Assembly: GCF_900188145.1 (NCBI RefSeq)
Contig: NZ_FZOJ01000003.1
Span: forward strand, 124,001 to 188,000
From: Anaerovirgula multivorans
GTDB lineage: Bacteria > Bacillota > Clostridia > Peptostreptococcales > Natronincolaceae
Direction: 5' to 3'
DNA length: 64,000 nt
The translations under genes were made by a program, and so were the position numbers. Below are positions 42,093-51,559 of this stretch, piece after piece (position 1 is the first letter of the stretch; each line of letters opens with the position of its first letter). The notes beneath the pieces were generated by a model. The model ran no database searches, was not told the DNA's origin, and worked only from the letters and a program-made list of their open reading frames with translations.

Positions 42093-42888
42093 CCTTCTTT
42101 TGAAAAAGTACTATACTTATTGCCAATAGTATAGCTGTCATCAAAAATAAACCTAAAATATAGCTTAAGTTATCCTTTAATCCATAGCCCAGCATAATGT
42201 AAATATATGTCCTTAAAGCCAATCCATTTATAGTAAAATAGCTGATTTTTTGTATAAACTCTGGTAACCCACCATAATGAAGAAAGCTTCCTCCTACGAA
42301 AGCCATCATAGGAATCACTGCTGTTCCAAAAAATTCCGCTGCCATCGCCTTCTGCAGCTTCAACACAATAGCCCCGATAAATGCTGCCAATGCAGCAACA
42401 GCTAAAGCATGGGCCATCATCAGGATCCCAACAGTACTATAGGCTCCCCAGTTTACCTTCAATACAATGGCAGAATAGATCATCATGGTGATTATTTGAA
42501 ACAAAGCCAATACAAAGATCGTTATATACTTGGCTAGCAAAATGCTTTTCATCGATATACCTGAAACCCTCATTCTCTGCAATGTTTTTTGATTACCTTC
42601 TTCTAAAAGGCTTCTACCCTTAATGGTAGCAAGGTATAAAGAAAACATGGTTAGCATGGCGGCTGCATAGTAGTCAAAGCTGTTAATCCTGCGACCATTT
42701 TCCATTAAATATTTTAAAGCAGATATATTGATGAAATTTAGTAATTGATTATTATGCCAAATTTTACTATTTAAATTTATTATACAACTTTCTCTCTTCA
42801 ATAGTGATAAGAGATGCTTTATGTAAACAAACCTGCTTCGCAGGAGATCCTTCACTCCCTTCAGTATGACAGGTCGGATGTTCATCAT
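42037..42888 (-). pseudogene. ABC-2 type permease lacking its N-terminal half
   Basis: From about residue 70 the frame encodes an ABC-2 permease C-terminal half with five to six helices (SLLEEGNQKTLQRMRVSGIS and AEFFGTAVIPMMAFVGGSF). The first 60 residues are out of family, and the very first come from a dispersed repeat at 42831-42877. No ATPase gene is adjacent. The exporter is therefore dead in this copy. Confidence 0.65.
42831..42877. repeat. Dispersed AGGAGATCCTTCACT repeat, copy 1
   Basis: CAGGAGATCCTTCACT and ATGACAGG with a small GC hairpin (CCTGCTTCGCAGG) at one end. The same element lies at 58747-58794. Here it supplies the apparent start of the permease pseudogene. Confidence 0.65.
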
Positions 42889-42931
42889 TGTGAGCCCTAG
42901 CTGCGAAGATGCAGTAACTCTTATGGGTTAC

Positions 42932-44023
42932 TTAATCTAGTGTATAGTTTCTTATATTTTTATCCTCTATTTCCTCTAATAGCTTATCTCTATACTTTTC
43001 TGGAACAGTAACGGTATTAGCATCACCATCACTGATATAGCGTAGTCTTCCTCCCTGATCCAACGCCTTCATCCAATCATATATTCCTACTCCATCTACC
43101 TTAGTTTCACTTGCCCTAACTCTTCTGATTCGAGAAGGATCAAAGGCTTTATCGAAAGGAGATTTATAGGGATCCCAGCCTACCTCCAATATAGCTATAT
43201 GCTGATACTTTTCTCCTTCATACTCACCTTCTACTAAGAAAGGGGCTAGAGAAGTATCCTTTGGTTTTGAGCCAAAGGGTAAAGCCAACGTGTTGACTTC
43301 ATATTCTGGTAAATACTGTTTAACAAAATTATTCAGTCTGCCTAACTCCTCTTGGATCTTCTCTGCCGTTGTATTAGTAAAGTTGATATGTGTATAGGTA
43401 TGATTTCCAATGTCCATTCCCTTTTCTACAATATAGTTTAGCTTATACTCCACCCATTCGGCTTGTCCAAAGGGTGTACCTCCATTGATAAAGAAGGTCG
43501 CCTCTAGCGGAAAATCTGGATGCTTCTCATGAAAATCAACCAATATTCCAACTGCACTATCGGGATCGATATCCCAATCTCCTTGATTGTTTTGTATCAT
43601 ATTAAAATTATTTTGATTGCCATCATCAAGGGTTAATACCACTGGTGTATAGCCCACCTCTGTATTGATGCTGCCAGTAGCATAGTCCACTAAGCTGATA
43701 GGTCGATATCCGTTTTCATAAAGCTCTTGCAAATCCCTTCTAAAATTATCCGGTGTTCTAGACCATTCTGCCTCTGGTTCACGAATATGATGATACATCA
43801 ACACCATAATTTCTCCTGCTTCATTAGGCCGAAGAGCTTGCAAATCAATTTCCTTTGGAATATCTTCTATTTCTAATTCTCCCTCTTCATCTACTTCAAG
43901 GGGGACCTCCTGCGGATCCCCCTCTATTTCACCAACGGTTGAAAGACTATTCTTATTGCTGCATGCAGTAAACATCATTGCAAATATTAAAATAGCTAAA
44001 ATAATTAAAAGTATCTTTTTCAT
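42932..44023 (-). CDS. Polysaccharide deacetylase lipoprotein
   Basis: NodB-type deacetylase of about 363 residues, exported and lipid-anchored (signal with lipobox FTACSN near residue 20). An acidic linker follows, then VLMYHHIREPE, the metal motif TLDDGNQNN, the histidine pair GNHTYTH, and LPFGSKP. It probably removes acetyl groups from cell-wall or surface glycan. I chose the ATG at 44023, which has AAAGGAGGCGG upstream; an in-frame start at 44083 has none. It is monocistronic. Confidence 0.88.
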   Translation of the reverse strand: MKKILLIILAILIFAMMFTACSNKNSLSTVGEIEGDPQEVPLEVDEEGELEIEDIPKEIDLQALRPNEAGEIMVLMYHHIREPEAEWSRTPDNFRRDLQELYENGYRPISLVDYATGSINTEVGYTPVVLTLDDGNQNNFNMIQNNQGDWDIDPDSAVGILVDFHEKHPDFPLEATFFINGGTPFGQAEWVEYKLNYIVEKGMDIGNHTYTHINFTNTTAEKIQEELGRLNNFVKQYLPEYEVNTLALPFGSKPKDTSLAPFLVEGEYEGEKYQHIAILEVGWDPYKSPFDKAFDPSRIRRVRASETKVDGVGIYDWMKALDQGGRLRYISDGDANTVTVPEKYRDKLLEEIEDKNIRNYTLD

Positions 44024-44178
44024 GTTGTCCGCCTCCTTTGAAAAATATCTATGTCTTTCTTTTAAATTATGTAATGACTGCATCCTTGAAAAATGAAAAT
44101 TATAAATTCTATCAAAACATCAAATTATTGTTAACATTTTTTCTATAAAAAAGCTAAGACTATTAATGAGGTGATTTT

Positions 44179-44367
44179 ATGTCAATACGAAAAAGCCAGT
44201 GGACAAATATTAAAGGTGATATGAGGGAATATAGCGCAAGAACCTATAAGTACGAAGAACGTCATTTTCACCGAGAAGCAAAATCTCAAAAAGCTCAATT
44301 AGAGAGTATGCATGATCACGGCATTAGGAAAGATGTAAAAACACCTATGAAAAGGAAACTAACTTAG
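44179..44367 (+). CDS. Small basic hypothetical protein
   Basis: 62 residues, rich in Lys, Arg, Glu and His, without a membrane helix or Cys. GAGGTGA lies 4 nt before the ATG and a strong terminator follows the stop immediately, so the gene is likely real. I do not recognise the family. It is the only plus-strand gene between the Na/Pi transporter and the spore protein gene. Confidence 0.6.
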   Translation: MSIRKSQWTNIKGDMREYSARTYKYEERHFHREAKSQKAQLESMHDHGIRKDVKTPMKRKLT

Positions 44368-44396
44368 GGTAGTATAACACTACCCTATTTTTTCAA
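44367..44396. terminator. Bidirectional terminator
   Basis: TAGGGTAGT and ACTACCCTA around ATAAC, followed by TTTTTT on the plus strand. It ends the small plus-strand gene; on the minus strand it overlaps the last codons of the QueG-like gene. Confidence 0.8.
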
Positions 44397-45080
44397 AACT
44401 TTTTTCCCTCTTGGACATACTTTGACACATATTCCACAGACCGCACCTCTGCCAATATGCTTATATTGACTTTTCATATGGCTGCTGCAAAGCTCCGGAT
44501 TGATAAAAGCTTCCCTTTCCATACCAGCTGTCCATGTTTCACCTTTTAAAGCTTTGACTGGGCAGGATGTTATGCAAAGGTTGCAGTTTCCACATTGTGA
44601 AGCAGTAATAGGTATATCATATTTAAATTCCATATTGGTTAAAATTGTGCCTAGCCGTACTCTTGGACCAACTTCTTCTGTCACGAGACAGCAGTTTTTA
44701 CCTATCCAGCCAATACCAGCTCGAGTTGCGGTAGTTCTATGCTGAAATAAGCCTTTGTAATGCCAACCTTTATCATTTATCGATTGGGAAGCAGGAATGG
44801 CCATAGCAAGATATCCCCATTGCTGTAATTGGTTAGTAATTTTAAAGCTTACTTGATCAATAAAAGCATTTACAGTTCTATAATGATGGAAATAAGTATG
44901 GGTAGGCCCCTTTTCTAAGTCTATATCGCTAATCACTTGATCAGATAATCGAATGGCTATTGAAATCCCATTTTTAAGATGTTTAAATTCTTGAGGTAGT
45001 AAATCGTCTAATTGACAGAAACCTACCTTCTCTACACCTAAATCTAAAATCATTTTTTCAATTTGTTGCTGTTTATTCAT
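44385..45080 (-). CDS. QueG-like 4Fe-4S double-cluster protein
   Basis: 231 residues related to the N-terminal part of epoxyqueuosine reductase QueG. Shared features are RAGIGWIGKNCCLVT, followed by two ferredoxin motifs (CGNCNLCITSCP and CGICVKVCP). QueG is over 300 residues with a longer C-terminal domain, which is absent here. The cobalamin-binding residues cannot be judged by eye. A specialised iron-sulfur oxidoreductase is more likely than QueG itself. It is monocistronic and convergent with the small basic gene. Confidence 0.75.
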   Translation of the reverse strand: MNKQQQIEKMILDLGVEKVGFCQLDDLLPQEFKHLKNGISIAIRLSDQVISDIDLEKGPTHTYFHHYRTVNAFIDQVSFKITNQLQQWGYLAMAIPASQSINDKGWHYKGLFQHRTTATRAGIGWIGKNCCLVTEEVGPRVRLGTILTNMEFKYDIPITASQCGNCNLCITSCPVKALKGETWTAGMEREAFINPELCSSHMKSQYKHIGRGAVCGICVKVCPRGKKVLKK

Positions 45081-45174
45081 CGTTGTCCCCTCCTTCTTCC
45101 TATTATATCAAAAGCAGTCTTTAAAAGCATGAAGAAAATCTTCCTAACTAATATTTAAAAATAATGGAAATAAA

Positions 45175-45207
45175 AAAGAAAACCCTTCGATAAAAAGGAT
45201 TTTCTTT
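45175..45207 (-). terminator. Terminator of the riboswitch-controlled importer operon
   Basis: AAAGAAAACCCTT and AAGGATTTTCTTT form a hairpin that overlaps the stop of the ATPase gene; T residues follow on the minus strand. Confidence 0.65.
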
Positions 45208-46933
45208 ATGATTGATAACCAATTTCTTTTTTCTCTACTTCTCTTCCCAATAATTCTCTTCCATAATCGCTTTCGGGATGATAAAAAATCTTTGAGGAGC
45301 TCCCTTCTTCTATGATTTCTCCTTCCTTCATAACATATACCCCATCGGCGATTTTTCTAGCCAGCATCAAATCATGAGTGATATATAACATGGCAAAACC
45401 CCTTGTATTTTGTAAACCCTTTAATAGCCTCAACACATTTGCTTTTGTAGAAGGATCTAACATAGAACTAATTTCATCGGCAATAAGTAGCTTTGGTTCC
45501 ATCACCAAGCTGCGAGCGATAGCCAATCGCTGTCGTTGTCCTCCACTTAAGGAATTGCATTGTCGTTCTAAAAACCCTTGAGATGTTGGAAGCTGTACCT
45601 CTTCCAAAACTCTTTTTACCTTCATTATTCGTTCTTCTATACTACCAAGCTTTAAAATTTCTAAAGGTTCCATAATGACTTCTTCTATTGTAAAACCTTC
45701 ATTGCTAGCAGAAAAAGGATCTTGAAAGACTATTTGTATCCCCTGTTGAATTTTTGTAAAATTATTACCCTCTACAGCCTTTCCTTCAAAATACACCTCC
45801 CCTGTATCTGACTTTAACAGTCCACTTAATATAGTCGCCAAAGTAGTTTTTCCAGAACCTGACTGTCCAATTAAAGCAATAATTTCACCCGAGCGAATGT
45901 TAATATGGCAATTTTTACAGGCGGTGGTTAGATGATTTTTATAGGAATAAGTTTTACTGATATTTTTCCCCTCCAATAAAGTAATGATCCCACCTCGATT
46001 ACAGGCTACCTTTCTTTCCAGGGAAATGTATTGCAATGTGGGGGAATGAGACTGACAATACTGAGTACTTTGTACACATCTTGTATAAAAAACACATCCT
46101 TTCTCCTTATTTTCTATATCTTCTCCCGGTATTCCCCATAAATCCTGGTAAGGATTGGTCTCTAAAGAAGCCTTTAATAATCCTCTTGTATAGGTATGCA
46201 TTGGTTTCTCCAGTACGTCCTTTGTAAAACCCTCCTCCAATACCCTTCCTTCATACATCACCAAAACCCTATTGCTTAATCTCTTCATGACATACATATC
46301 ATGGGATATGAGTAGCATAGTTATTTTCTTTTGTTTTTGCAGTTGAATTAGTAAATCGATGATTTCTTCTCTGGTAACGGCATCCAAAGCGGTTGTAGGT
46401 TCATCTACAATCAATAAATCTGGCTCACAGCATAAGGCCATGGCAATTAAAACCTTCTGTCGCATCCCTCCAGAAAGCTGATGTGGGTAGTGACATAGCC
46501 ATTTTTCATCTAACTTTACCATCCTGCACAGTTCTTTCATTCTTTTTTCTATTTCTTTTTCAGAATGAGTCCTATGTCGACGGATGCCCTCAGTAATCTG
46601 GTCATAGATGGACATAACAGGGTTCAAGATGTCCAAATGATTTTGATACACAATGGCAATATGCTTCCATCGATAGCTATTTTTTTCTTTTTCTGATAAT
46701 GTATTTATTTTCATATCATCATAATAAATGTTTCCTTCAACTGCAGCATTTTTCTTCAGTAATCCCATAATAGCCATAGCTATTGTGGTTTTTCCACTGC
46801 CAGATTCTCCAATAATTCCTAGCACACTGCCCTTTTCTAAAGAAAAATCCGCCTTTCTTACAGCATCTACTGTCGTCTTCACATCATGATAGGAAACTGA
46901 TAAAGCCTCAACCTTTAGTAGTTGTTTTTCCAT
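45206..46933 (-). CDS. Fused peptide/nickel-type ABC transporter ATPase (two domains)
   Basis: 575 residues containing two complete ABC ATPases. The first has GESGSGKTT, LSGGM and LIVDEPTTALD; it ends with the Cys-containing oligopeptide-type tail (CVFYTRCVQSTQYC). The second has GQSGSGKTT, LSGGQRQR and LIADEISSMLD. This is a DppD-DppF or NikD-NikE fusion. AGAGGTGAG precedes the ATG, which overlaps the permease stop by 26 bp. It powers the importer encoded just upstream. Confidence 0.93.
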   Translation of the reverse strand: MEKQLLKVEALSVSYHDVKTTVDAVRKADFSLEKGSVLGIIGESGSGKTTIAMAIMGLLKKNAAVEGNIYYDDMKINTLSEKEKNSYRWKHIAIVYQNHLDILNPVMSIYDQITEGIRRHRTHSEKEIEKRMKELCRMVKLDEKWLCHYPHQLSGGMRQKVLIAMALCCEPDLLIVDEPTTALDAVTREEIIDLLIQLQKQKKITMLLISHDMYVMKRLSNRVLVMYEGRVLEEGFTKDVLEKPMHTYTRGLLKASLETNPYQDLWGIPGEDIENKEKGCVFYTRCVQSTQYCQSHSPTLQYISLERKVACNRGGIITLLEGKNISKTYSYKNHLTTACKNCHINIRSGEIIALIGQSGSGKTTLATILSGLLKSDTGEVYFEGKAVEGNNFTKIQQGIQIVFQDPFSASNEGFTIEEVIMEPLEILKLGSIEERIMKVKRVLEEVQLPTSQGFLERQCNSLSGGQRQRLAIARSLVMEPKLLIADEISSMLDPSTKANVLRLLKGLQNTRGFAMLYITHDLMLARKIADGVYVMKEGEIIEEGSSSKIFYHPESDYGRELLGREVEKKEIGYQS

Positions 46934-47765
46934 AGCTACTCACCTCTTTTCTTTCTATTTCTTTGCCTACAAAGGAAACCGCTAAAACCATTGTAAGGAT
47001 ACATACAAGAGGAAAGAGAATCCACCATTTCCAAAAGTCTGTAAAATAGATGCCTCGAAAGGCCATTCCATGATTCAACATCAATCCCCAGCTTTTGGAG
47101 GTGGGATCCCCAAGGCCTAAAAAGGAAAGGCCTGCTTCAGCTACAATGGCCCTACTAATTAATTGAATAAAACTGACCATCATTAGAGAAAAAGTTTGGG
47201 GTAAAAAATGTTTTTGTATCATATAAAAAAATCCTGCACCATAGCTTTTTGCTACTAAGATATACTTTTCTTCCTTAATAGATAACACCTTAGATCGTAC
47301 AATTCTGGCAGGTGCTGTCCAGGAAAATAAGGTCAGTACAAAAATAATATTTTTCAAACTGGGTCCAAAAAAAGCTCCCAGTACAATCATCATAGGTAAC
47401 TGTGGAATAATCATCATCAAATCTGTTAACCGCATCATCCATCCATCAATTTTTCCTCCATAATAACCTGCACAAACCCCCACTAGCCCCCCGCCTGCCA
47501 CCGAAAGAAAGGCGGTTGTAAAGCCCACCATGATGCTGACTCTAGCTCCATAACAAAGCTGTGCCCATATGTCTATCCCTAGATCATCTGTACCCATCCA
47601 ATGCTCTCTAGAAGGAGGCTGTAGTGCTGCACCAGAGGGAAGATCATAGGGATAGTGAGACAATTGAGAGGAGAAAATTGCTAGTACTATAAAGAATCCT
47701 ATAACTATTAATGCTATTTTTCCTACTAAAGAAAATTCTAGTATCCTTTGTATTATCTTTTTCAT
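46908..47765 (-). CDS. Peptide/nickel-type ABC transporter permease (DppC/NikC-like)
   Basis: 285 residues, six membrane helices. The N-terminal GTDDLGIDIWAQLCYGARVS and the late EAGLSFLGLGDPTSKSWG are hallmarks of the DppC/NikC permeases; the latter follows the EAA loop that contacts the ATPase. The ATG directly follows the stop of the partner permease. Together they form the membrane channel of the riboswitch-controlled importer. Confidence 0.93.
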   Translation of the reverse strand: MKKIIQRILEFSLVGKIALIVIGFFIVLAIFSSQLSHYPYDLPSGAALQPPSREHWMGTDDLGIDIWAQLCYGARVSIMVGFTTAFLSVAGGGLVGVCAGYYGGKIDGWMMRLTDLMMIIPQLPMMIVLGAFFGPSLKNIIFVLTLFSWTAPARIVRSKVLSIKEEKYILVAKSYGAGFFYMIQKHFLPQTFSLMMVSFIQLISRAIVAEAGLSFLGLGDPTSKSWGLMLNHGMAFRGIYFTDFWKWWILFPLVCILTMVLAVSFVGKEIERKEVSSYGKTTTKG

Positions 47766-48743
47766 CTAACTCACCCTAGGGTCCATTTTTTTATAAAGTA
47801 TTTCTGCTATGTAGTTCATAACTATTACCAGCAGTGTCATGATTAGAAATATTCCCTGTATTAAGGGGTAATCCCTTAAAAATACCGCCTCCCGCATCAA
47901 GCTTCCAACCCCTGGATAGCGAAATACATTTTCCACTAAGACTGCTCCTCCTAAAATAGACCCCAAACTTAAAAATATCCTTGTAACAACAGGGGGGATA
48001 GCATTTTTCAACCCATGGAGAAAAAGAATTCTTCCTTTCTTCAAGCCCTTCCCTCTAGCTGTTCTCATATAATCCTTCTCTAAAATATGAATCATACTAT
48101 TTCTGGTAAGTAAATAAAATGTTCCTGTTCTGGTTAGGATTAAAGCAAGAAGAGGTAACGTCCCATGATGTAATACATCATAGGCTTTTTCTCCAAAGGA
48201 AGTAAAGGCTGTAAAATGACTGATTCCTCCTGATAAGGGAAAAAGCTTCAAATGAGCAGAGAAGAAAAACAATAGGAGTAGTGCAATTAAAAAAGCTGGA
48301 ATTTCTGACAGTACAATTAAGTCAAAGTATAGAATCTTGTCTAAAAAGGTATTTCTTTTATAGGCAGACAAACTACCGAGGATTACCCCTATTAAGGAGC
48401 TGAAAAAAATGGCTGCCACCACCAGGGATAATGTCCATACCATACGGTTTTTAATAATGGTAACAACCTCCTCCTTATAGGCGATACTATAGCCTAGATT
48501 TCCCCTAAATAGATTATTAATATAGTTGATGTATTGTCGACCCAAGGACTGCTCTAAACCATAATAGGATTTATAACGCTGAATGTCCTCATAAGAAAAA
48601 GTGGTGTGGATTTGTCCCTCTTCTGCCGACAAAAAAGTGAAGGGGTCCCCAGGCATCAGCCTAGGGATGAAAAAATTTAATGTAATGATACACAAAAATG
48701 TAATGATATATGACCTAATTTTTATAAATCTTTCCTGTATCAT
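47766..48743 (-). CDS. Peptide/nickel-type ABC transporter permease (DppB/NikB-like)
   Basis: About 325 residues, six membrane helices. The N-terminal LNFFIPRLMPGDPF and the C-terminal ENVFRYPGVGSLMREAV are typical of DppB/NikB. The ATG at 48743 fits the family start (MIQERFIKIR); a TTG at 48752 is also in frame. It begins about 10 bp after the binding-protein gene ends. Confidence 0.92.
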   Translation of the reverse strand: MIQERFIKIRSYIITFLCIITLNFFIPRLMPGDPFTFLSAEEGQIHTTFSYEDIQRYKSYYGLEQSLGRQYINYINNLFRGNLGYSIAYKEEVVTIIKNRMVWTLSLVVAAIFFSSLIGVILGSLSAYKRNTFLDKILYFDLIVLSEIPAFLIALLLLFFFSAHLKLFPLSGGISHFTAFTSFGEKAYDVLHHGTLPLLALILTRTGTFYLLTRNSMIHILEKDYMRTARGKGLKKGRILFLHGLKNAIPPVVTRIFLSLGSILGGAVLVENVFRYPGVGSLMREAVFLRDYPLIQGIFLIMTLLVIVMNYIAEILYKKMDPRVS

Positions 48744-48752
48744 AAAAAACAA

Positions 48753-50363
48753 CTACTTTCTCTGTAAGTAAGATAATTTGCTGTGGGAAACAGTATGATG
48801 ATCATACATATACATCCAATCATCATACTTACTTGGTTGATAAACGGTGTAACCAGTCGTATTGTAAAGGGGTAGAAAAGATACTTCCTCTGCAATGATT
48901 TCTTGTAATTGAAAAATAATTTTTTTTCTCTTTTCCACATTGGTTTCTCCCAATTGTTGTTGTGCTAAAGCCTTTATTTCTTCATTTTCATAACCTGGAA
49001 TAATATTACTTGATGGAGAGCTACCAGCTTGTACAGTGGTGGCATATCTTTCCCTTAAAATATCAGCATCTGATCCCCATCCCCCATGGCCCGTCAGTGC
49101 GACTTCATAATCTTTGGTGTTAATTGCATGGTCTCTGGTTTTGGTATCTACACTTTTAATATCTACATCGATCCCCACTTCTTTTAAACTAATCTTTATT
49201 AATTCTGCAATTCTTACTTCTGTATTGCTGTTGCCTGTAAGTAATTGAAAGGTTATTTTCCTGTCTCCAATTCTCTCCTTTGCTGCCTCCACATCAAAGG
49301 GGTATTTCTTCACCCCATCATTGTACCAGATATGATCTTTTGGTAGGTAACCAGCACTGGCTACTATAGCGGCTCCTCGTTCTACCTTTTCCACTAATTC
49401 CTCTTGATCTATACCATAGGCAATTGCCTGCCGAACTTCTTTTTCCTTAAAGATAGATTTTTTCTCCATATTGAATAGTAACCGGTAACCCCAAAAACCT
49501 GGGTTCTGTATTATTTTAAATCGGCTGTCTCCTTGGTATCTTGCTAACAAATCACTGCCTATGCTGGCTAAATCCACTTCATTGTTCTCAAAGGCTAACA
49601 CCTCGTCACTAGCAGGAACAAACTGGATTTTTTCTACTACTGGTTTTGATCCCCAATAGTTTTCAAAGGCTGTAAATTCATAGGTACCATGCTCCTTGTT
49701 ATAATTTGTCAGTAGATAGGGACCACAACCTATGACTGCCTCCTCTCCTTGAAAAGCATCAGGATCCTCTATTGCTTCCCATATATGTTTGGGAATCATC
49801 CTGACATCTCCTATTTTTTCTAAGATCGTGACATTTTTTTCTGATATAGTAAATCTGATTTTATCTTTGTCTATGATTTCAATTTTTTCTACAAAGGCCT
49901 TTCCATCCATCGTAACAGGATTCCAAACGGGAGGATGCTTTTCAAAATATTCAAAGGAAAATTGAATGTCCTCCATTGTTAAGGGTTTGCCATCCTGCCA
50001 TTGAATATCCTCATGAATCGTGAAGGTATATTCTAAACCATCCTCAGAGATTTCCCATTCCTTTGCCATCCAAGGGATTAACCCATTTTCGTCTCTTTCC
50101 AGTAAACTATCGAAAACCAATTGCATTTTATAACCCCCTGGTCCCCTTGGATAATGCTGAAAAGGAGTAGGGTAGCCATAATCTCCACCTGTTAACCGAA
50201 TAATTACTGGTTCCTCTGCATCAGTGGTTTCTTTAAGCTCCAAAGTATCTGCTACTGTTGCGTCCTCATTAGTAGCAGTTTTACTGCAACCTACCACCAT
50301 AGAAGTCAACATTAGTAATATTAGAAGTACAATACTGCCTTTTTTAAAAACTTTATTTTTCAA
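48753..50363 (-). CDS. Substrate-binding lipoprotein of the riboswitch-controlled importer
   Basis: Extracytoplasmic receptor of the SBP_bac_5 family, about 536 residues with a lipobox (VVGCSK). Family blocks include MAKEWEISEDGLEYTFTI and VRQAIAYGID. The family binds peptides, nickel chelates or related metal complexes. A TTG at 50363 has AAGGGAGAG well placed upstream; an ATG at 50369 is also possible. It follows the methyltransferase gene with slight overlap. Placement behind a cobalamin riboswitch suggests cobalt or a corrinoid-related ligand (inference). Confidence 0.88.
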   Translation of the reverse strand: MKNKVFKKGSIVLLILLMLTSMVVGCSKTATNEDATVADTLELKETTDAEEPVIIRLTGGDYGYPTPFQHYPRGPGGYKMQLVFDSLLERDENGLIPWMAKEWEISEDGLEYTFTIHEDIQWQDGKPLTMEDIQFSFEYFEKHPPVWNPVTMDGKAFVEKIEIIDKDKIRFTISEKNVTILEKIGDVRMIPKHIWEAIEDPDAFQGEEAVIGCGPYLLTNYNKEHGTYEFTAFENYWGSKPVVEKIQFVPASDEVLAFENNEVDLASIGSDLLARYQGDSRFKIIQNPGFWGYRLLFNMEKKSIFKEKEVRQAIAYGIDQEELVEKVERGAAIVASAGYLPKDHIWYNDGVKKYPFDVEAAKERIGDRKITFQLLTGNSNTEVRIAELIKISLKEVGIDVDIKSVDTKTRDHAINTKDYEVALTGHGGWGSDADILRERYATTVQAGSSPSSNIIPGYENEEIKALAQQQLGETNVEKRKKIIFQLQEIIAEEVSFLPLYNTTGYTVYQPSKYDDWMYMYDHHTVSHSKLSYLQRK

Positions 50364-50377
50364 AATCATCTCTCCCT

Positions 50378-51208
50378 TTATACCTTCCAAATTAATGCAG
50401 CGGTTTTTGCCTCGGTTTTTTCTATTACCTTACCGTCCTTCTCATGGCTAGAAAGATGCTGTTTTATTTTTTCTTTATCCTTTTCTGTTATAGGATTTTT
50501 TATTTCAAACCTCTGGATATACAGGTCTACTATTTCCTCTAATGCCCATTGATGTTCCCAGTTTTTTTCCTCATAAACAATTTCTGGATGATAGCCTAAA
50601 TTCCAAAGGATGTTGAAGGCATGATAAATCTTATCCTCTTTTTGCTTACCAGCATTATTTTCTCCTAGGATTTCTTTTTCTAATATATCCCAAAGACCAG
50701 TCTCCCGTTGAATGAATCCGCTTAAGTAACAGTAACCGCTGCTGGCCTCTAGCATTTTCTTTAAAGTAGAAAAGTTGTATATCCCCGGCGTCATAGAGGC
50801 AAAGACAAGATCAAACTTTTTTTCCCACCCATATTCTACTAAATCTATAGCTTCCCAATTATTTTTACAGGTAATTACATTGTTTAGGTCTAGTTTCCTT
50901 ACATGGATTTTTAAATATTGAAGCATCTCTTGTGAAATATCTAAAGCTGTTACTTCTTTACACTCTTTTGCCATGGCAAGAACATATCTTCCAGGACCAC
51001 AGCCTATATCCAATACTTTACTGCCTTTTTCTAATATCCCCTTCTTTTGTAGCATCGTAACAACATCATTAGATGGTGTCTGAGGAAGTACTACATCTTG
51101 GTTATAACTTCTTGCTCTGCTGTTCCAAAAAGAAGTACATGCAGTAACATTTTGTTCTTTTTTTTGCCACTTCTCGATCCAATAATCTAAATCATTAGGA
51201 TATGTCAT
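50378..51208 (-). CDS. Class I methyltransferase, first gene of the cobalamin-riboswitch operon
   Basis: 276 residues. The SAM motif is VLDIGCGPGRYVLAMAKE, followed by VTALDISQEML and FDLVFASMTPGI. The N-terminal WIEKWQKKEQNVTACTSFWNSRA resembles methyltransferases often encoded beside metal ABC importers. CAAGGGGGA precedes the ATG at 51208; longer frames run into the leader terminator. It heads the operon of binding protein, permeases and ATPase. It could modify a metallophore or corrinoid precursor; the substrate is unproven. Confidence 0.85.
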   Translation of the reverse strand: MTYPNDLDYWIEKWQKKEQNVTACTSFWNSRARSYNQDVVLPQTPSNDVVTMLQKKGILEKGSKVLDIGCGPGRYVLAMAKECKEVTALDISQEMLQYLKIHVRKLDLNNVITCKNNWEAIDLVEYGWEKKFDLVFASMTPGIYNFSTLKKMLEASSGYCYLSGFIQRETGLWDILEKEILGENNAGKQKEDKIYHAFNILWNLGYHPEIVYEEKNWEHQWALEEIVDLYIQRFEIKNPITEKDKEKIKQHLSSHEKDGKVIEKTEAKTAALIWKV

Positions 51209-51243
51209 GAATTTTCCCCCTTGGTATCTAGTTTTCAAAAGAC

Positions 51244-51298
51244 AAAAAACCATGAGGATGATTAAAGAACATTTTGTTCTTTTTTCACCTTCATGGTT
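51244..51298 (-). terminator. Riboswitch expression-platform terminator
   Basis: On the minus strand ACCATGAAGGTGA and TCATCCTCATGGT enclose an inner AGAACA/TGTTCT stem and are followed by TTTTTTG. It lies between the cobalamin aptamer and the methyltransferase start, so ligand binding probably controls transcription termination. Confidence 0.8.
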
Positions 51299-51375
51299 GA
51301 TATCAAGAAAATATAGTATTATCCCTATAAAGCATTTTCTCGCCTCCCCTCCGAAGGTTTTTCTTGCTAAAAGCA

Positions 51376-51530
51376 TAAGGCAGGTTTCCTGACTTATGGA
51401 TCATCCTACTCTCCAGCCTTCTCAGTTTCCTAATGGCATTATTGGATTTCGTCACCAATTACAGTAGCGGGGGCTGTAGTGGTATTGCACCACTTTCCCT
51501 TTTAACCCTATTGCTAGGGCACCCTATACA
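51376..51530 (-). promoter_or_regulatory. Cobalamin riboswitch
   Basis: On the minus strand the conserved parts occur in order: GGTGCCCTA, AAAGGGAAAGTGGTGCAA, CAGCCCCCGCTACTGTAA, and the B12 box AGTCAGGAAACCTGCC. This is a complete cobalamin aptamer. It precedes the methyltransferase and peptide/nickel-type importer operon and should repress it when cobalamin is plentiful. Confidence 0.95.
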
Positions 51531-51559
51531 GCTTTTATTCATTTTTATTTTTTTACTAT

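Noticed and set aside
44385-45080. Assignment as queG (epoxyqueuosine reductase)
   Set aside because: The protein is about 100 residues short and lacks the C-terminal domain, so only a QueG-like label is justified.
46908-50363. Naming the importer as nickel (nikABCDE) or dipeptide (dppABCDF)
   Set aside because: The family cannot be separated by eye, and the cobalamin riboswitch points to another ligand, so no gene symbols were given.
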